Origin: Hungatella sp.
GTDB lineage: Bacteria > Bacillota > Clostridia > Lachnospirales > Lachnospiraceae
Direction: 5' to 3'
Length of the DNA: 55,272 nucleotides
Assembly: GCA_022796015.1 (NCBI GenBank)
Contig: JAAWHU010000014.1
Coordinates: forward strand, 1-55,272
Shown here: positions 17,659 to 26,861 of the stretch, in pieces
Layout: every line of letters begins with the position of its first letter
How positions within the stretch are numbered: the stretch's first letter is position 1
Translations under genes and position numbers: made by a program
The notes under the pieces: generated by a model
Told to the model about the DNA's origin: nothing
Databases searched by the model: none
What the model saw: only the letters and a program-made list of their open reading frames with translations

Positions 17659-18597
17659 ATGAATTTAAAGCAGCTGGAATACCTTTGTGAGATCGCCAAA
17701 TACCAAAACCTATCTCAAGCGGCCCGTAGCTTGTCCCTGTCCCACTCCACCTTAAGTCTCTGCCTGTCTTCGCTGGAGAAAGACTTAGGGCTTCCTCTTT
17801 TTATCCGGAATAGGAATAAACTCCAGATTACCTCTGAAGGAATTCTTTATGTGCAGACTGCCAGGAAAATGTTGGATTTGAGAAACGATTTATATCACAA
17901 GCTTCAGGAATACAAAGACTGCCAGGAATTACGGATCGGACTGGGATCCGGCTATTCCTTAAAAATTTTTTCCCGGATTCTGGGAGAAGAAAAAGAAAAA
18001 TACTCTAAATTCTACGTGGATGTATCCGAAGGAAGGCGCCCTCTTCTCCTTCGGCAGTTAGAAAAGGGCAGTCTCGATTTCGTAATCACGGCTTACCAGC
18101 ATATGCTGAACCTTCCGGATATGAAGTCTGTCCTGATCCGCAAGGAACCCTTTGCTCTTTACCTGTCAAGAGAGCATCCGTTGGCACACTTAGCCTCCCC
18201 CGTCTTGACAGTTCCCGCCCAGACAGATTTCTCCCTTTTCCGCAGAGATAATTTTATCCTCTCCTCCAAGGAAACCTCCGATGGTTCCATAGCCACCCGT
18301 ATTTTGGAGCAGTACTGCCCGGGACACCGTATTTTGTGCCATATCAACAATACCGCATCAATTATGGAGATGGTCAAATATCAGATGGGCATCACACTTA
18401 TGCCCATGTCCTGTATCTTTTCCACTCCAGTATGCCATGAATTAAACTGGTGTATTCCTGATGAAATGTATCACCGATATGTTCAGCTGGTGTACCCAAA
18501 AGATCATATCTTCACTGCCTTAGAAATGGATCTTTTTGACAAATTCAAGGAATATTATAATGCTGACCATTTGGAACGATATGTCCCGAAGGATTAG
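17659..18597 (+). CDS. LysR-family transcriptional regulator (LysR-2)
   Basis: A 312-aa LysR protein: winged helix 1-60 (NLSQAARSLSLSHSTLSL), effector domain about 90-300. Divergent from the binding-protein gene, the classic position for a regulator of the ABC/C45 operon. It resembles LysR-1 in the DNA-binding helix and in the effector region (LKIFxR... EGR), suggesting an old duplication. The ribosome site before ATG 17659 is weak (AATGAGAA). Confidence 0.9.
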   Translation: MNLKQLEYLCEIAKYQNLSQAARSLSLSHSTLSLCLSSLEKDLGLPLFIRNRNKLQITSEGILYVQTARKMLDLRNDLYHKLQEYKDCQELRIGLGSGYSLKIFSRILGEEKEKYSKFYVDVSEGRRPLLLRQLEKGSLDFVITAYQHMLNLPDMKSVLIRKEPFALYLSREHPLAHLASPVLTVPAQTDFSLFRRDNFILSSKETSDGSIATRILEQYCPGHRILCHINNTASIMEMVKYQMGITLMPMSCIFSTPVCHELNWCIPDEMYHRYVQLVYPKDHIFTALEMDLFDKFKEYYNADHLERYVPKD

Positions 18598-18610
18598 AAG
18601 GCCAAAGATA

Positions 18611-18634
18611 AAGATGGCAGTATCCCGCCATCTT
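18611..18634. terminator. Bidirectional terminator-like hairpin
   Basis: Perfect stem AAGATGGC / GCCATCTT with an 8-base loop lies between convergent LysR-2 and the amidohydrolase gene. On the minus strand it is followed by TATCTTT. Confidence 0.65.
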
Positions 18635-18656
18635 GTCTTCATCGCTTCTTATATAC

Positions 18657-19790
18657 CTATGTAAAATCTGTCTGGCAGTACATACACCGTCCATCTTTAA
18701 AAGTCATCTGGGGCACCAGCACATGTCTGCCCTCCATAACATTCCCATTAATATCCGTATGCCGGATTTTCTTCTCTTTCAATTGGAAGATGGCCGCATC
18801 TGCCGGAGTTCCTTCTTTTAGTGTCCCCAGTTGCGGATGCCCTATGAGACGGGCAGGTGTTATGGTAGCGCAATCCAGAATATCTTCTAATTTCATGCCA
18901 AAGTCCAAATATTTGGAGAGAATACGGGGCAGACTGTGAAGAGGATGTATAAAACTGCCGTTAGCGTTGTTGTCGCTGCTGATAATATCCGGCACAAATC
19001 CCTGTTCTACCGCACTGCGGCAAACCTCCAGATCATAATTTCCCTTTCCATGGCTGGCATCGAATATAATCCCTCTCTCTCTTGCTGCCCAGAGTCCCTC
19101 CAGCACTCTGCCATTTGCATCAAGGCAGGTTCTGTCCCGGCTGCCTAAATTCTGATAAATATGGCAGATCACATCTCCTCTGCGCAGCATAGATGACAAT
19201 TTGTCAAGGGGCATGGCACAATCTGTTACATGGAGTATCAGCCTGGTCTTCACCTTTTCTGCCAGCATAACCATGCGGAGCACTGCATCTTCTGCATCGC
19301 TTTCCCTGATCACATATTTGGACAATCTGGCTTTCAGCCCCACCAGCAGCCCCGGATACCTTTCAAATAATTTTGCGATTTCGTTCTCATCATAAAGTTC
19401 AGGATCAATGTTTTCATTATATTTCCATGTGGTCTGACCTCCGCTGGCTACCAAAAGATCGCTTAAAATCCTCACCCTGCTGTTTACAATATCGGTGCGG
19501 TAAAAAACAGGAAAGGTACTGCAGCCTGTGCTCCCTGCATCTACAGCAGTGGTAATTCCATTGCAGAAACTGCTGGCATCAGGACTTACTCCGCATTCCA
19601 CCCCCCAATAATGTACATGAAAATCAATTAATCCCGGCGTCACAATGCACCCTTTTGCATCAATAACCTGGTGATAGAAATGTTCTGCCCTCGGCACGGC
19701 AATCTTTCCATCCACGAAAGCAATATCTTTACTGACCAGCTGATGAACTTCCGGTTCATACAAGGTGCCATTCTTAATTAAAAAATCCAC
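18657..19790 (-). CDS. Amidohydrolase-family metallohydrolase (amidohydrolase-1)
   Basis: A 377-aa TIM-barrel metalloenzyme of the dihydroorotase/enamidase-like amidohydrolase group. Metal ligands: H58 and H60 in IDFHVHYWG, putative carboxylated K153 in VGLKARLSK, H187 in LILHVTD, H210 in DVICHIYQN, and a late Asp in DIISSDNN. These proteins are often named deacetylases or dihydroorotases without tested substrate. It follows dctM by 47 bases and is the last gene of the TRAP operon, so it probably acts on the imported compound. A paralogue at 24383 has the same ligand order. Confidence 0.85.
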   Translation of the reverse strand: MDFLIKNGTLYEPEVHQLVSKDIAFVDGKIAVPRAEHFYHQVIDAKGCIVTPGLIDFHVHYWGVECGVSPDASSFCNGITTAVDAGSTGCSTFPVFYRTDIVNSRVRILSDLLVASGGQTTWKYNENIDPELYDENEIAKLFERYPGLLVGLKARLSKYVIRESDAEDAVLRMVMLAEKVKTRLILHVTDCAMPLDKLSSMLRRGDVICHIYQNLGSRDRTCLDANGRVLEGLWAARERGIIFDASHGKGNYDLEVCRSAVEQGFVPDIISSDNNANGSFIHPLHSLPRILSKYLDFGMKLEDILDCATITPARLIGHPQLGTLKEGTPADAAIFQLKEKKIRHTDINGNVMEGRHVLVPQMTFKDGRCMYCQTDFT

Positions 19791-19837
19791 AAAACGTTCT
19801 CCTTTGCCTTCAGATTATCTTTTTAAATACATTCATC

Positions 19838-21121
19838 TTACAAGGTGCCCAGCAGGCGGGGCAGGAAAGTGATCAGTTGCGGAAAGATGCCGCACAGAAG
19901 CGCAGCCAGCAGAAGAGCTCCCAACACCGCCGGAAGATACCGAAAGGTCGAAGTCAGTTTGATCCCCTGCATCTCGGAAGTAACAGAAAGCAGCACCCCT
20001 ACAGGCGGTGTAATCTGTCCCAGCGCAACACACATCAGCATAATGATCATTAAAGGAAATCCGACTCCATATACACAGCCGATGGGGTAAAGAACCGGCA
20101 CAAAAATTGTACACATGGCAGCTCCTTCCAAAAAACAGCCCAGGAAGAGAAAAAAGAGAATCATAATCAGCATAAAACCAACTCTTTCATGGGCAATATT
20201 CTTCAGCAGGCCAGCGCAGATGCTGCCAAAGCTGTTGCGCGTCAGTATCCAGGCAAATACATTAGCCATAGAAACCAAAAACATAATCTGTGCGGAACCC
20301 AGCACACTCTTCTTAAACACACCCACCAGTTTCTTCAGAGTCAGCCCCCTGTAAACAAACATTCCAACGATCATACTGTAGACACATGAGATCATACCAG
20401 CTTCTGTAGCCGTAAAAAGACCGGACAGAATGCCTCCGATGATAATCACCGGGGAAAGAAGAGCCCAAACGGCATTTCCGAATGCTTTGGCCGCCTCCTT
20501 GGCAGGCTGCCTGGGTTCTTTTGGAATGTGATTCTTCTTGGCATAAAGCCAGCCAATTACCATTAAGAATCCTGCAATCATAAATCCTGGTACAAATCCT
20601 GCCAAAAACAAGTTGGCCACTGACTCTCCTGTCATAGAAGAAATCATAATCATGGAAACACTTGGCGGAATAATCGGGCCTAAGGTACCTGCACTGGCAA
20701 TCAGTGCCGCAGTAAAAGGTTTATCATAGCCTTTTTTGTTCATCGCCGGCATCATTGTAGCCCCTACAGCTGTTGTCGCCGCAACAGCAGATCCTGTCAC
20801 CGCAGAAAACAGAGTGCTGTACAGCACTGCCACCATGGCAAGACCACCTCTCAAGTGCCCTACCATACCATTGGCAAATTCCAGAATTTTGTCAGATATT
20901 CCTCCCTCTTCCATGAGGGAACCTGCAAGGATAAAAAATGGAATGGCCAGCATGCTGGTGGAATTGCACCCGGTAAAAAGTTTTGTTAAAATAGTAATCA
21001 GAGCGCTGCCCTGGCCATTGGCCAGCATTACCGCCACAGTGGAAAGTTCCATGCTGAAGGCGATAGGCAGTGTCAACACAATAAATGTCAGAAAAAGGAT
21101 AAATGTAAATGCGATGGTCAT
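19838..21121 (-). CDS. dctM: TRAP transporter large permease (DctM)
   Basis: A 427-aa membrane protein with about 12 helices, the ion-coupled translocation subunit of a TRAP importer. Typical patterns are FFILAGSLMEEGGIS, SAVTGSAVAATTAVG and GTLGPIIPPSVSMI. Its ATG overlaps the dctQ stop as ATGA, indicating coupling. Together with DctP and DctQ the set is complete. Confidence 0.94.
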   Translation of the reverse strand: MTIAFTFILFLTFIVLTLPIAFSMELSTVAVMLANGQGSALITILTKLFTGCNSTSMLAIPFFILAGSLMEEGGISDKILEFANGMVGHLRGGLAMVAVLYSTLFSAVTGSAVAATTAVGATMMPAMNKKGYDKPFTAALIASAGTLGPIIPPSVSMIMISSMTGESVANLFLAGFVPGFMIAGFLMVIGWLYAKKNHIPKEPRQPAKEAAKAFGNAVWALLSPVIIIGGILSGLFTATEAGMISCVYSMIVGMFVYRGLTLKKLVGVFKKSVLGSAQIMFLVSMANVFAWILTRNSFGSICAGLLKNIAHERVGFMLIMILFFLFLGCFLEGAAMCTIFVPVLYPIGCVYGVGFPLMIIMLMCVALGQITPPVGVLLSVTSEMQGIKLTSTFRYLPAVLGALLLAALLCGIFPQLITFLPRLLGTL

Positions 21122-21621
21122 GTTTCTTCCTCCTCTTTTCCGGCCAGCATTTTAAAAAGGTTATTGATGCTTGCAAGCACAGAAAGCCCAAAGCCCACTG
21201 GCAGGCAGGCATAGACAATCCACAGAGGAAGCTGCATCGCAGGAGAAAATCCATTTTTGTTGTTCTGCATAAAGGTAAACAAACTTGGAATCAGCACAAC
21301 ACAGCACAAAAGTGTCATAAGCTCTGCCAGAATATGGAAAACCCTTGCTCCCCTTGGGCGCCTTTGAAACATTATATCTGTCAAATCAATTGTAATATTG
21401 CGTTTGCCTGCCACAAGCAGAGGCAATGTCAGAAAGGTGGAATACACCATCAGATACCGCATTGCCTCATCTGCCCAGTTGAATGCCCCTATCAGCACCT
21501 TTCTCAGGCAGACCATCAGGGCACAGACCACCAGCAATGCCAGCATCATCCCTGCCGGAACATAAAACCAGTACTCCAAAAACTGATCAAAACATCTGGA
21601 ACATTTTTTTAAAACCTTCAC
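21118..21621 (-). CDS. dctQ: TRAP transporter small permease (DctQ)
   Basis: A 167-aa membrane protein with four helices; family motifs include NWADEAMRYLMVY and TFLTLPLLVAGKRNITIDL. The chosen start is GTG 21621, nine bases after AGAGGAGG and 40 bases past the dctP stop; the longer open frame to 21696 overlaps dctP and encodes an unlikely basic tail. It partners DctM. Confidence 0.9.
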   Translation of the reverse strand: MKVLKKCSRCFDQFLEYWFYVPAGMMLALLVVCALMVCLRKVLIGAFNWADEAMRYLMVYSTFLTLPLLVAGKRNITIDLTDIMFQRRPRGARVFHILAELMTLLCCVVLIPSLFTFMQNNKNGFSPAMQLPLWIVYACLPVGFGLSVLASINNLFKMLAGKEEEET

Positions 21622-21661
21622 CCTCTCACGCCTCCTCTGTTTTCCAGACTTCTTCTTTTTA

Positions 21662-22738
21662 TTATTTGGCAGGGTCGCAGGCCAGAACTGCATCAATCAG
21701 GTTCTGTCCTCCCTCTACTGAGTCAATAAACAATTCTCCCCATACATCTGTCATTGCATTTTTAAATGAATCAAGATCTGGGCTCACAAGTTCCACACCA
21801 GAATCAGAAAATGCCTTCATTGCCTCCTCATCCTGGGTTGCAACCATAGACCAGGACCCCTCTGCCGCCTCTTTAGCCGCTGCTTTTATAATCGCCTGCG
21901 CTGCAGGATCCAATGACTCAAGTTTACTTTTTGATACATAAATGCTGTTTCCTGTATACATATGATTGGTAATGATACAGTACTTGGCAACTTCATGATA
22001 GTTCATGGAGCGCATGTAGGAAGGTGCTGCCTCTGTGGCCTCCACCAGTCCGGTCTGAAGCGCCTGATACACATCAGAAGCCGGAAGTGCGGTTGTGTTG
22101 CATCCGAGAGCGCCAAAAGTCTTTACAAACGAGGGAGCCTCTGGTATACGGATAGACAGCCCTTTCATATCATCTGCACATTTAATTTCCACATTGGAGA
22201 GAATATCCCGAAAACCTGTATGAAAATCTCCAAGGGCCAGAGCATTGGTTTGTTCAGCCAGTTCATCCCGTACAGCCGCCCACTCATCGCTCCCATAAAA
22301 TGCCTCCACATGCTCATAGCTGCTGAACAGATAAGGCACACCCAATATGGTTCCTTTTGGATTATAACTTTCCATATTCCCGGCTGCAAAAAGGGCGAAA
22401 TCCAGAGTATCATAACGAATGGCATCAACCAGATCGTTAAGCCCTCCCATCTGGCTGTTGCCAAATACTTCGATCTGAATCTTGCCGCTGCTGTTTTTTT
22501 CTACCAGTTCTTTAAAACTGTTGGCGACCACTTCCTCCACACTGCCTTCTGCTCCTACATGCCCAAGCTGTAGATTATACTCAGGGCCTTCATATCCTTC
22601 TGGATTCTTTTCCTCAGATTGCTCTTTCCCGGTCTGGACTGATGGCTGCGGTGCGGCGTTGGTACCGCTTCCGCCTGAACATGCTGTCGTCCATAATATC
22701 ATAGCTGTCGCAAGTGCCAGTGATACGATTTTTTTCAT
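21662..22738 (-). CDS. dctP: TRAP transporter substrate-binding protein (DctP)
   Basis: A 358-aa secreted binding protein. Signal peptide MKKIVSLALATAMILWTTAC ends in a lipobox Cys near residue 20, followed by a Gly/Ser/Asn linker, so it is membrane-anchored. The DctP core includes LGHVGAEGSVEEVVANSFKE, the conserved Arg in LSIRIPEAPSF that usually grips the ligand carboxylate, and EATEAAPSYM. The ligand is therefore probably an organic acid. First gene of dctP-dctQ-dctM-amidohydrolase; a LysR gene diverges from it. Confidence 0.93.
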   Translation of the reverse strand: MKKIVSLALATAMILWTTACSGGSGTNAAPQPSVQTGKEQSEEKNPEGYEGPEYNLQLGHVGAEGSVEEVVANSFKELVEKNSSGKIQIEVFGNSQMGGLNDLVDAIRYDTLDFALFAAGNMESYNPKGTILGVPYLFSSYEHVEAFYGSDEWAAVRDELAEQTNALALGDFHTGFRDILSNVEIKCADDMKGLSIRIPEAPSFVKTFGALGCNTTALPASDVYQALQTGLVEATEAAPSYMRSMNYHEVAKYCIITNHMYTGNSIYVSKSKLESLDPAAQAIIKAAAKEAAEGSWSMVATQDEEAMKAFSDSGVELVSPDLDSFKNAMTDVWGELFIDSVEGGQNLIDAVLACDPAK

Positions 22739-22915
22739 GATATTTCTCCTTTTTTCATAAAAATATTATTTTCTATGTACTATAATTATAATTCTGCTAT
22801 AATAAGAAGTAAAGATTCTAATTCTTCTATTAATTCTAAGTAATTCCATGTATTAATTATAGAAAATGTGGGATGATTTTTATCTACTTTACACAAAAAG
22901 AAAGGACTGTCAATC

Positions 22916-23857
22916 ATGGATCTAAAACAACTGGAATACATCCTTGCTATTGAAGAATACGGCAATATCAGCCGTGCTGCCAGCTCTCTTTTTATCAGTC
23001 AATCAGCTCTAAATCAACAACTGATTCATCTAGAAAAAGAGCTTGGCATGAAACTGTTTTGGCGGGACAACCGTAAGCTATGGCCCACACAGGCAGGAGT
23101 TATTTATTTGGAAAATGCAAAAGAAATCATGAAAATTAAAAAAAATACTTATGGGCTTCTTCAGGATTTATCGGACTCTGCCATCGGTGAACTTAATCTC
23201 GGCCTGACCTGGGAACATGGGATTGATATGTTTACAGAAATTTTCCCTGCTTTTAATAAACGTTTTCCCCGATTTACAATTCACATTTCTGAGCGCAGTG
23301 TGGCACAGCAGCATCAGCTTATTCTGTCTGGTCATCTGGATTTGGGATTTGTAATGCTTCAGGATGCAGAAAAAATTGACGCAGCATACATAGATCTGTG
23401 CCAAGAAGAATTACTTCTTGGCATTCCAAAAACACATCCCCTGGCAGTTTTCGCACCGGCTCCAGGCTCTCCTCTCCCTTATATTGACCTGGCCCGCTTT
23501 AAGGAGGAGCCTTTTTCCCTGATTTTTTCTCAATCTACTATGCGGGCTGTCATTACGCCTCTGTTTCGAGAAGCGGGATTTCAACCCAATATTCTTTTTG
23601 AAACATCTATGAATCACGCCCTTCACAAAATGGTGAGCAGGGGACTATGCTGTACTATTATGCCCCAGTCCTATGCCGCCTTTGATGATAATATTGCCTG
23701 GTTTCGCCTTCATGGGAATACCAAATGGAACTGGTGCATTGTCTGCCCCAAAGGGATTAAACTTAATGCTGCCGGAAGCTACCTTGTCTCCCTGGCAAAG
23801 GATTACGGTGCGAAACTGGAACAGCATCTTCTTTGTAATCTTGGAGAATTAAGATAA
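22916..23857 (+). CDS. LysR-family transcriptional regulator (LysR-3)
   Basis: A 313-aa LysR regulator: HTH NISRAASSLFISQSALNQQL at about 18-37, effector domain about 90-300. Divergent from dctP across a 177-base, very AT-rich gap with repeated AATTAGAATC-like motifs, so it likely controls the TRAP operon in response to the carboxylate or its product. AAAGAAAGGA precedes ATG. Closed by the hairpin at 23859-23912. Confidence 0.9.
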   Translation: MDLKQLEYILAIEEYGNISRAASSLFISQSALNQQLIHLEKELGMKLFWRDNRKLWPTQAGVIYLENAKEIMKIKKNTYGLLQDLSDSAIGELNLGLTWEHGIDMFTEIFPAFNKRFPRFTIHISERSVAQQHQLILSGHLDLGFVMLQDAEKIDAAYIDLCQEELLLGIPKTHPLAVFAPAPGSPLPYIDLARFKEEPFSLIFSQSTMRAVITPLFREAGFQPNILFETSMNHALHKMVSRGLCCTIMPQSYAAFDDNIAWFRLHGNTKWNWCIVCPKGIKLNAAGSYLVSLAKDYGAKLEQHLLCNLGELR

Positions 23858-23858
23858 A

Positions 23859-23912
23859 AAAGGAACCGCTGCCTCATAAATGATAAATCATCCAGGAGAC
23901 AACGGTTCCTTT
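23859..23912 (+). terminator. Terminator after LysR-3
   Basis: Stem AAAGGAACCG / CGGTTCCTTT with further internal pairing (GCCT/AGGA) and a T-rich 3' side. Flanks are also A-rich, so it may serve the opposite small gene too. Confidence 0.75.
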
Positions 23913-23935
23913 CTTCTTACCAGGTTTTGACCGTG

Positions 23936-24226
23936 CTATCTATGGCAGCCGTGTCCTCTTCCACAGTAAGAGCCTGATTGTGATTCTGTCACACAAGACC
24001 CATCACAATATCCGCTGCTGTGCTCATAACCACAGTAGTAATGGTCGTCATGAATGTGACGGCCTGTCTCGGTACAGCCTTCCACTGTACATACGGGATA
24101 ACAGGTATCCACACTGGCTGCTGCCCGGCTGTGGTGTCCATGTCCGTGTGCAAAGGCAGGGAATGCCGTAAGAGCAGCTGCCAAGATACCGGCGGCGGCA
24201 GCTGTCGCCATCTTTTTTCTCCACAT
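23936..24226 (-). CDS. Small secreted His/Cys-rich protein, possible metal binder
   Basis: A 96-aa precursor. Signal peptide MWRKKMATAAAAGILAAALT with a probable cut after AFA (about residue 26) leaves a mature chain of about 70 residues starting HGHGHH and containing seven Cys and about ten His, in patterns such as TVEGCTETGRHIHDDHYYCG and CGRGHGCHR. It probably binds Zn, Ni or Cu outside the cell; disulfides are an alternative. Clear AGGAGGAATC before ATG shows it is real. No transporter is adjacent, so its role is open. Confidence 0.75.
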   Translation of the reverse strand: MWRKKMATAAAAGILAAALTAFPAFAHGHGHHSRAAASVDTCYPVCTVEGCTETGRHIHDDHYYCGYEHSSGYCDGSCVTESQSGSYCGRGHGCHR

Positions 24227-24382
24227 GATCCTGATTCCTCCTGCTATAATAAGCGTTTTTTGGTTATCAGTATCATTATATCAGAAAATATCCTTAAAAT
24301 GCAACTTTCCTTTTTCTTAAGTTTTCGTCCGCGGCGGGACATACGCAGCGGTGTTCACAAAGTCCCGGGAGCACTGCCTATG

Positions 24383-25513
24383 TTATCTGCACCTATACAC
24401 ATAAGGCCCGGTGCAGGTGTAGCAGGCCGTTAGTTTCTCTTTGAATACACGCTCCTCTTTTTTGGAATCCAGATAAGCAAACTCTCCCTTATCAATCCGG
24501 AACACGGTCAGTTCTGCCGGTATCCCCTCTTTTATCTCCAGCTCCTTATCGGGGATATGCAGCAGTCTTACAGGTTCGGCTATGGCCATTTTCAGCAGCC
24601 AGCTCCATGGCTTTCCTGTAAGTCCGCGCATTTTCGTAAGAACAACACCTAGATTAAATACAGGACCATTGATATTGCCGCCGTGCAGATCGCTGGAAAT
24701 AGTATCCACGAAGAAACCTGCCCTCCAGGCGGCCTCGGCAATCTCATAGCTATAAGCGTTTGTGCCATGGGACAGGTCAAAAATAACACCTCTCTCACGG
24801 GCATCTATGACAGATTGCCTGATTCTCCCCTCTTCATCCAAAACTTTCATTACATCACTGTTGCCTGCAAGGGTATGGCACAGCACATCTCCTTTTTTCA
24901 GATAGGGCAGAAGGTTGTCAACGCCAATACGGCTTCTGGGCGCATGAACCGCAATGGGCATATCAAGCTCATCCCCCAGCCTGCGAAGCTGCTTCATCAC
25001 ATAATCCGGGTCAAAGCAGAATTTATCATCAATCCTGGCCTTTAAGCCCAGGAATTCATGGCGGTACTGCCGGGCAACCTGCTTCACATGTTCCGGCACA
25101 ATATCCTGGGGGCCCTCAAAGTCCATGTCCCGCCCTCCGGCTCCTTTTCTTCCTATATAAAGATAAGATTTATATTTCAGATTTGTCTTATACAGAAGTT
25201 TTTCCCGGAATGCGGCATAATCATCCGGTCCCAGAGTGCCTAAGTCCAGAGCATAGGTAATCCCCTGGCAGAGAAGATCCTGTTCCGCATTGATGCAGAC
25301 CTTTTCCCCCACCTTTGCAAAATGACCATGGGCCTCCAGCCAGCCTACTGAGATGTACATGTCGCCGGCGTCAATTACCTCTGCCAATGGTTTTTCAATA
25401 TGCTCTGCTATCTTTGTGATTCTCCCGCTCTCCACCAGAATATCTGCTTTTTTCTCACTGCCATCCATAATAGAAACAAGTGTTCCATCCTTAAGAATAT
25501 AAGAATCTAACAT
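24383..25513 (-). CDS. Amidohydrolase-family metallohydrolase (amidohydrolase-2)
   Basis: A 376-aa paralogue of amidohydrolase-1. Metal ligands: H62 and H64 in EAHGHF, putative carboxylated K158 in LGLKARIDDK, H190 in IAVHAPR, H213 in VLCHTLAGN, and an Asp in TISSDLHGGN. The first motif departs from the family's usual DxHxH: Glu and Ala stand where Asp and Val/Thr are normal. It is the third gene of an esterase - SLC13 permease - amidohydrolase operon (24-base gap) and ends with an unusual Cys/Tyr-rich tail. Probably hydrolyses a cyclic or acylated amide; substrate unknown. Confidence 0.83.
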   Translation of the reverse strand: MLDSYILKDGTLVSIMDGSEKKADILVESGRITKIAEHIEKPLAEVIDAGDMYISVGWLEAHGHFAKVGEKVCINAEQDLLCQGITYALDLGTLGPDDYAAFREKLLYKTNLKYKSYLYIGRKGAGGRDMDFEGPQDIVPEHVKQVARQYRHEFLGLKARIDDKFCFDPDYVMKQLRRLGDELDMPIAVHAPRSRIGVDNLLPYLKKGDVLCHTLAGNSDVMKVLDEEGRIRQSVIDARERGVIFDLSHGTNAYSYEIAEAAWRAGFFVDTISSDLHGGNINGPVFNLGVVLTKMRGLTGKPWSWLLKMAIAEPVRLLHIPDKELEIKEGIPAELTVFRIDKGEFAYLDSKKEERVFKEKLTACYTCTGPYVYRCR

Positions 25514-25537
25514 GGTTCCCCTCCTTCTACTTATCTC

Positions 25538-26824
25538 TTAAAATGCCGGCATTACAAGACTGACAAACCCCACATACCCAATGCAGAGAATCAGTGCAAA
25601 CAGCCAGCCCATCTTAAATAATTCCTTTACATCATATCCGCCGGCGCCCATACACATGGGAACTGCCGCGGTAGCTGACGGGGTCATATAGGCTGTAAGG
25701 GAGCCTGCTGAGATCAGCACAAGGCACCCTCTCGGGTCTGCACCAAGAGCGGAACAGGCAATCAATGCAATGGGGGCAAATACGTTCATAACGCTTTGGT
25801 TCTGCATAAACTGGGTAATTAGGAAGGGCACAATAAAGAAAACCGCATGCAATACGACTGTATTGGTGGCATTGCCCACTACCTGGGAAATAATGGAACC
25901 GATATACTCCGCTGTTCCCGTTGCAACCAGCGCAGTAGCCATAGTATTGGCTCCTACAAAGAGCATACAGATATCCACCGGTATGGCCCTGATGGCTTCA
26001 TCTTTGGTCAAGGTTTTGCAGATCACCATAGCCATGACACCAAAGAACGCAATATACCATGTGGGCATTCCAATCATTTTATTGAAAATAAAACCAAAGA
26101 TTACAAGGACAAAGATAATAACGCCGGCAATATCAGCAACAGCTCCCAGAGCCCTGGCCTCCTTTTTCTTTGCCTCCAAAGCGATAATCGGAACAACCGG
26201 ATTCTCCGGCGTCAGCTTCGGCGCTATAAAATAGGCCCATGCCAGAACGATAATGAGAAACGGCCATCTCCCCCGGAAAAAATCCATGGCTGTGAACCCC
26301 TGGGCAAAGCCGTAGGTCTGCATGTATCCGTCATATACCGCACTCTGGCTGATGCTTCCGCCCAGGGGAAGGATGGCACAGCATGCAAGGCAGGTTACCA
26401 CCAGAGGAAATTGTGCCTTGGACCGGCTTACACCAAACTCGTCACATACGGAATCCATAATCGGAAATACGATTGCATAAGCAGCCATGGGGCTGGTCAG
26501 CATACTGGTCAGGGCCAGGGCGATACACAGGACCCCCAGATACGCCAGCCGGTAATTGCCTCCGGTAATTTTACGGATTCCTGCAGTTAGTTTTGCGGGG
26601 AAGGAAGTCTGCCCCAAACCGGATGCCAGGATAATCATACAGGCAATGGTCACGGCATTGGCACTGCCGATTCCGCTTAAAATAGTTGCAGGCTCGGTAC
26701 ATTTCGTCAGAACCAGAAGAACCGCAACAGTACCTGCCGTTACGCCAAGGGGAAGCTTTGCCGCCAAAAAGCTGATCAGCATAGCCACAAACAGCAAAAT
26801 ACAAATAATCATCTGTGTATTCAT
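25538..26824 (-). CDS. SLC13-family (DASS-like) permease
   Basis: A 428-aa membrane protein with about 11-12 helices, probably a sodium- or proton-coupled carboxylate transporter. The two halves carry SxT-type loops near MLTSPMAAYAIVFP and LTAYMTPSATAAVP, the expected ligand and cation sites. MNTQM at 26824 is preferred because GGAGG lies 8 bases upstream; the open frame begins at 26845. It is encoded between an esterase and an amidohydrolase, so it likely imports their substrate or exports their product. Confidence 0.85.
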   Translation of the reverse strand: MNTQMIICILLFVAMLISFLAAKLPLGVTAGTVAVLLVLTKCTEPATILSGIGSANAVTIACMIILASGLGQTSFPAKLTAGIRKITGGNYRLAYLGVLCIALALTSMLTSPMAAYAIVFPIMDSVCDEFGVSRSKAQFPLVVTCLACCAILPLGGSISQSAVYDGYMQTYGFAQGFTAMDFFRGRWPFLIIVLAWAYFIAPKLTPENPVVPIIALEAKKKEARALGAVADIAGVIIFVLVIFGFIFNKMIGMPTWYIAFFGVMAMVICKTLTKDEAIRAIPVDICMLFVGANTMATALVATGTAEYIGSIISQVVGNATNTVVLHAVFFIVPFLITQFMQNQSVMNVFAPIALIACSALGADPRGCLVLISAGSLTAYMTPSATAAVPMCMGAGGYDVKELFKMGWLFALILCIGYVGFVSLVMPAF

Positions 26825-26861
26825 GAAACAAACCTCCATTTTCATACGAACTTATTGTAAC

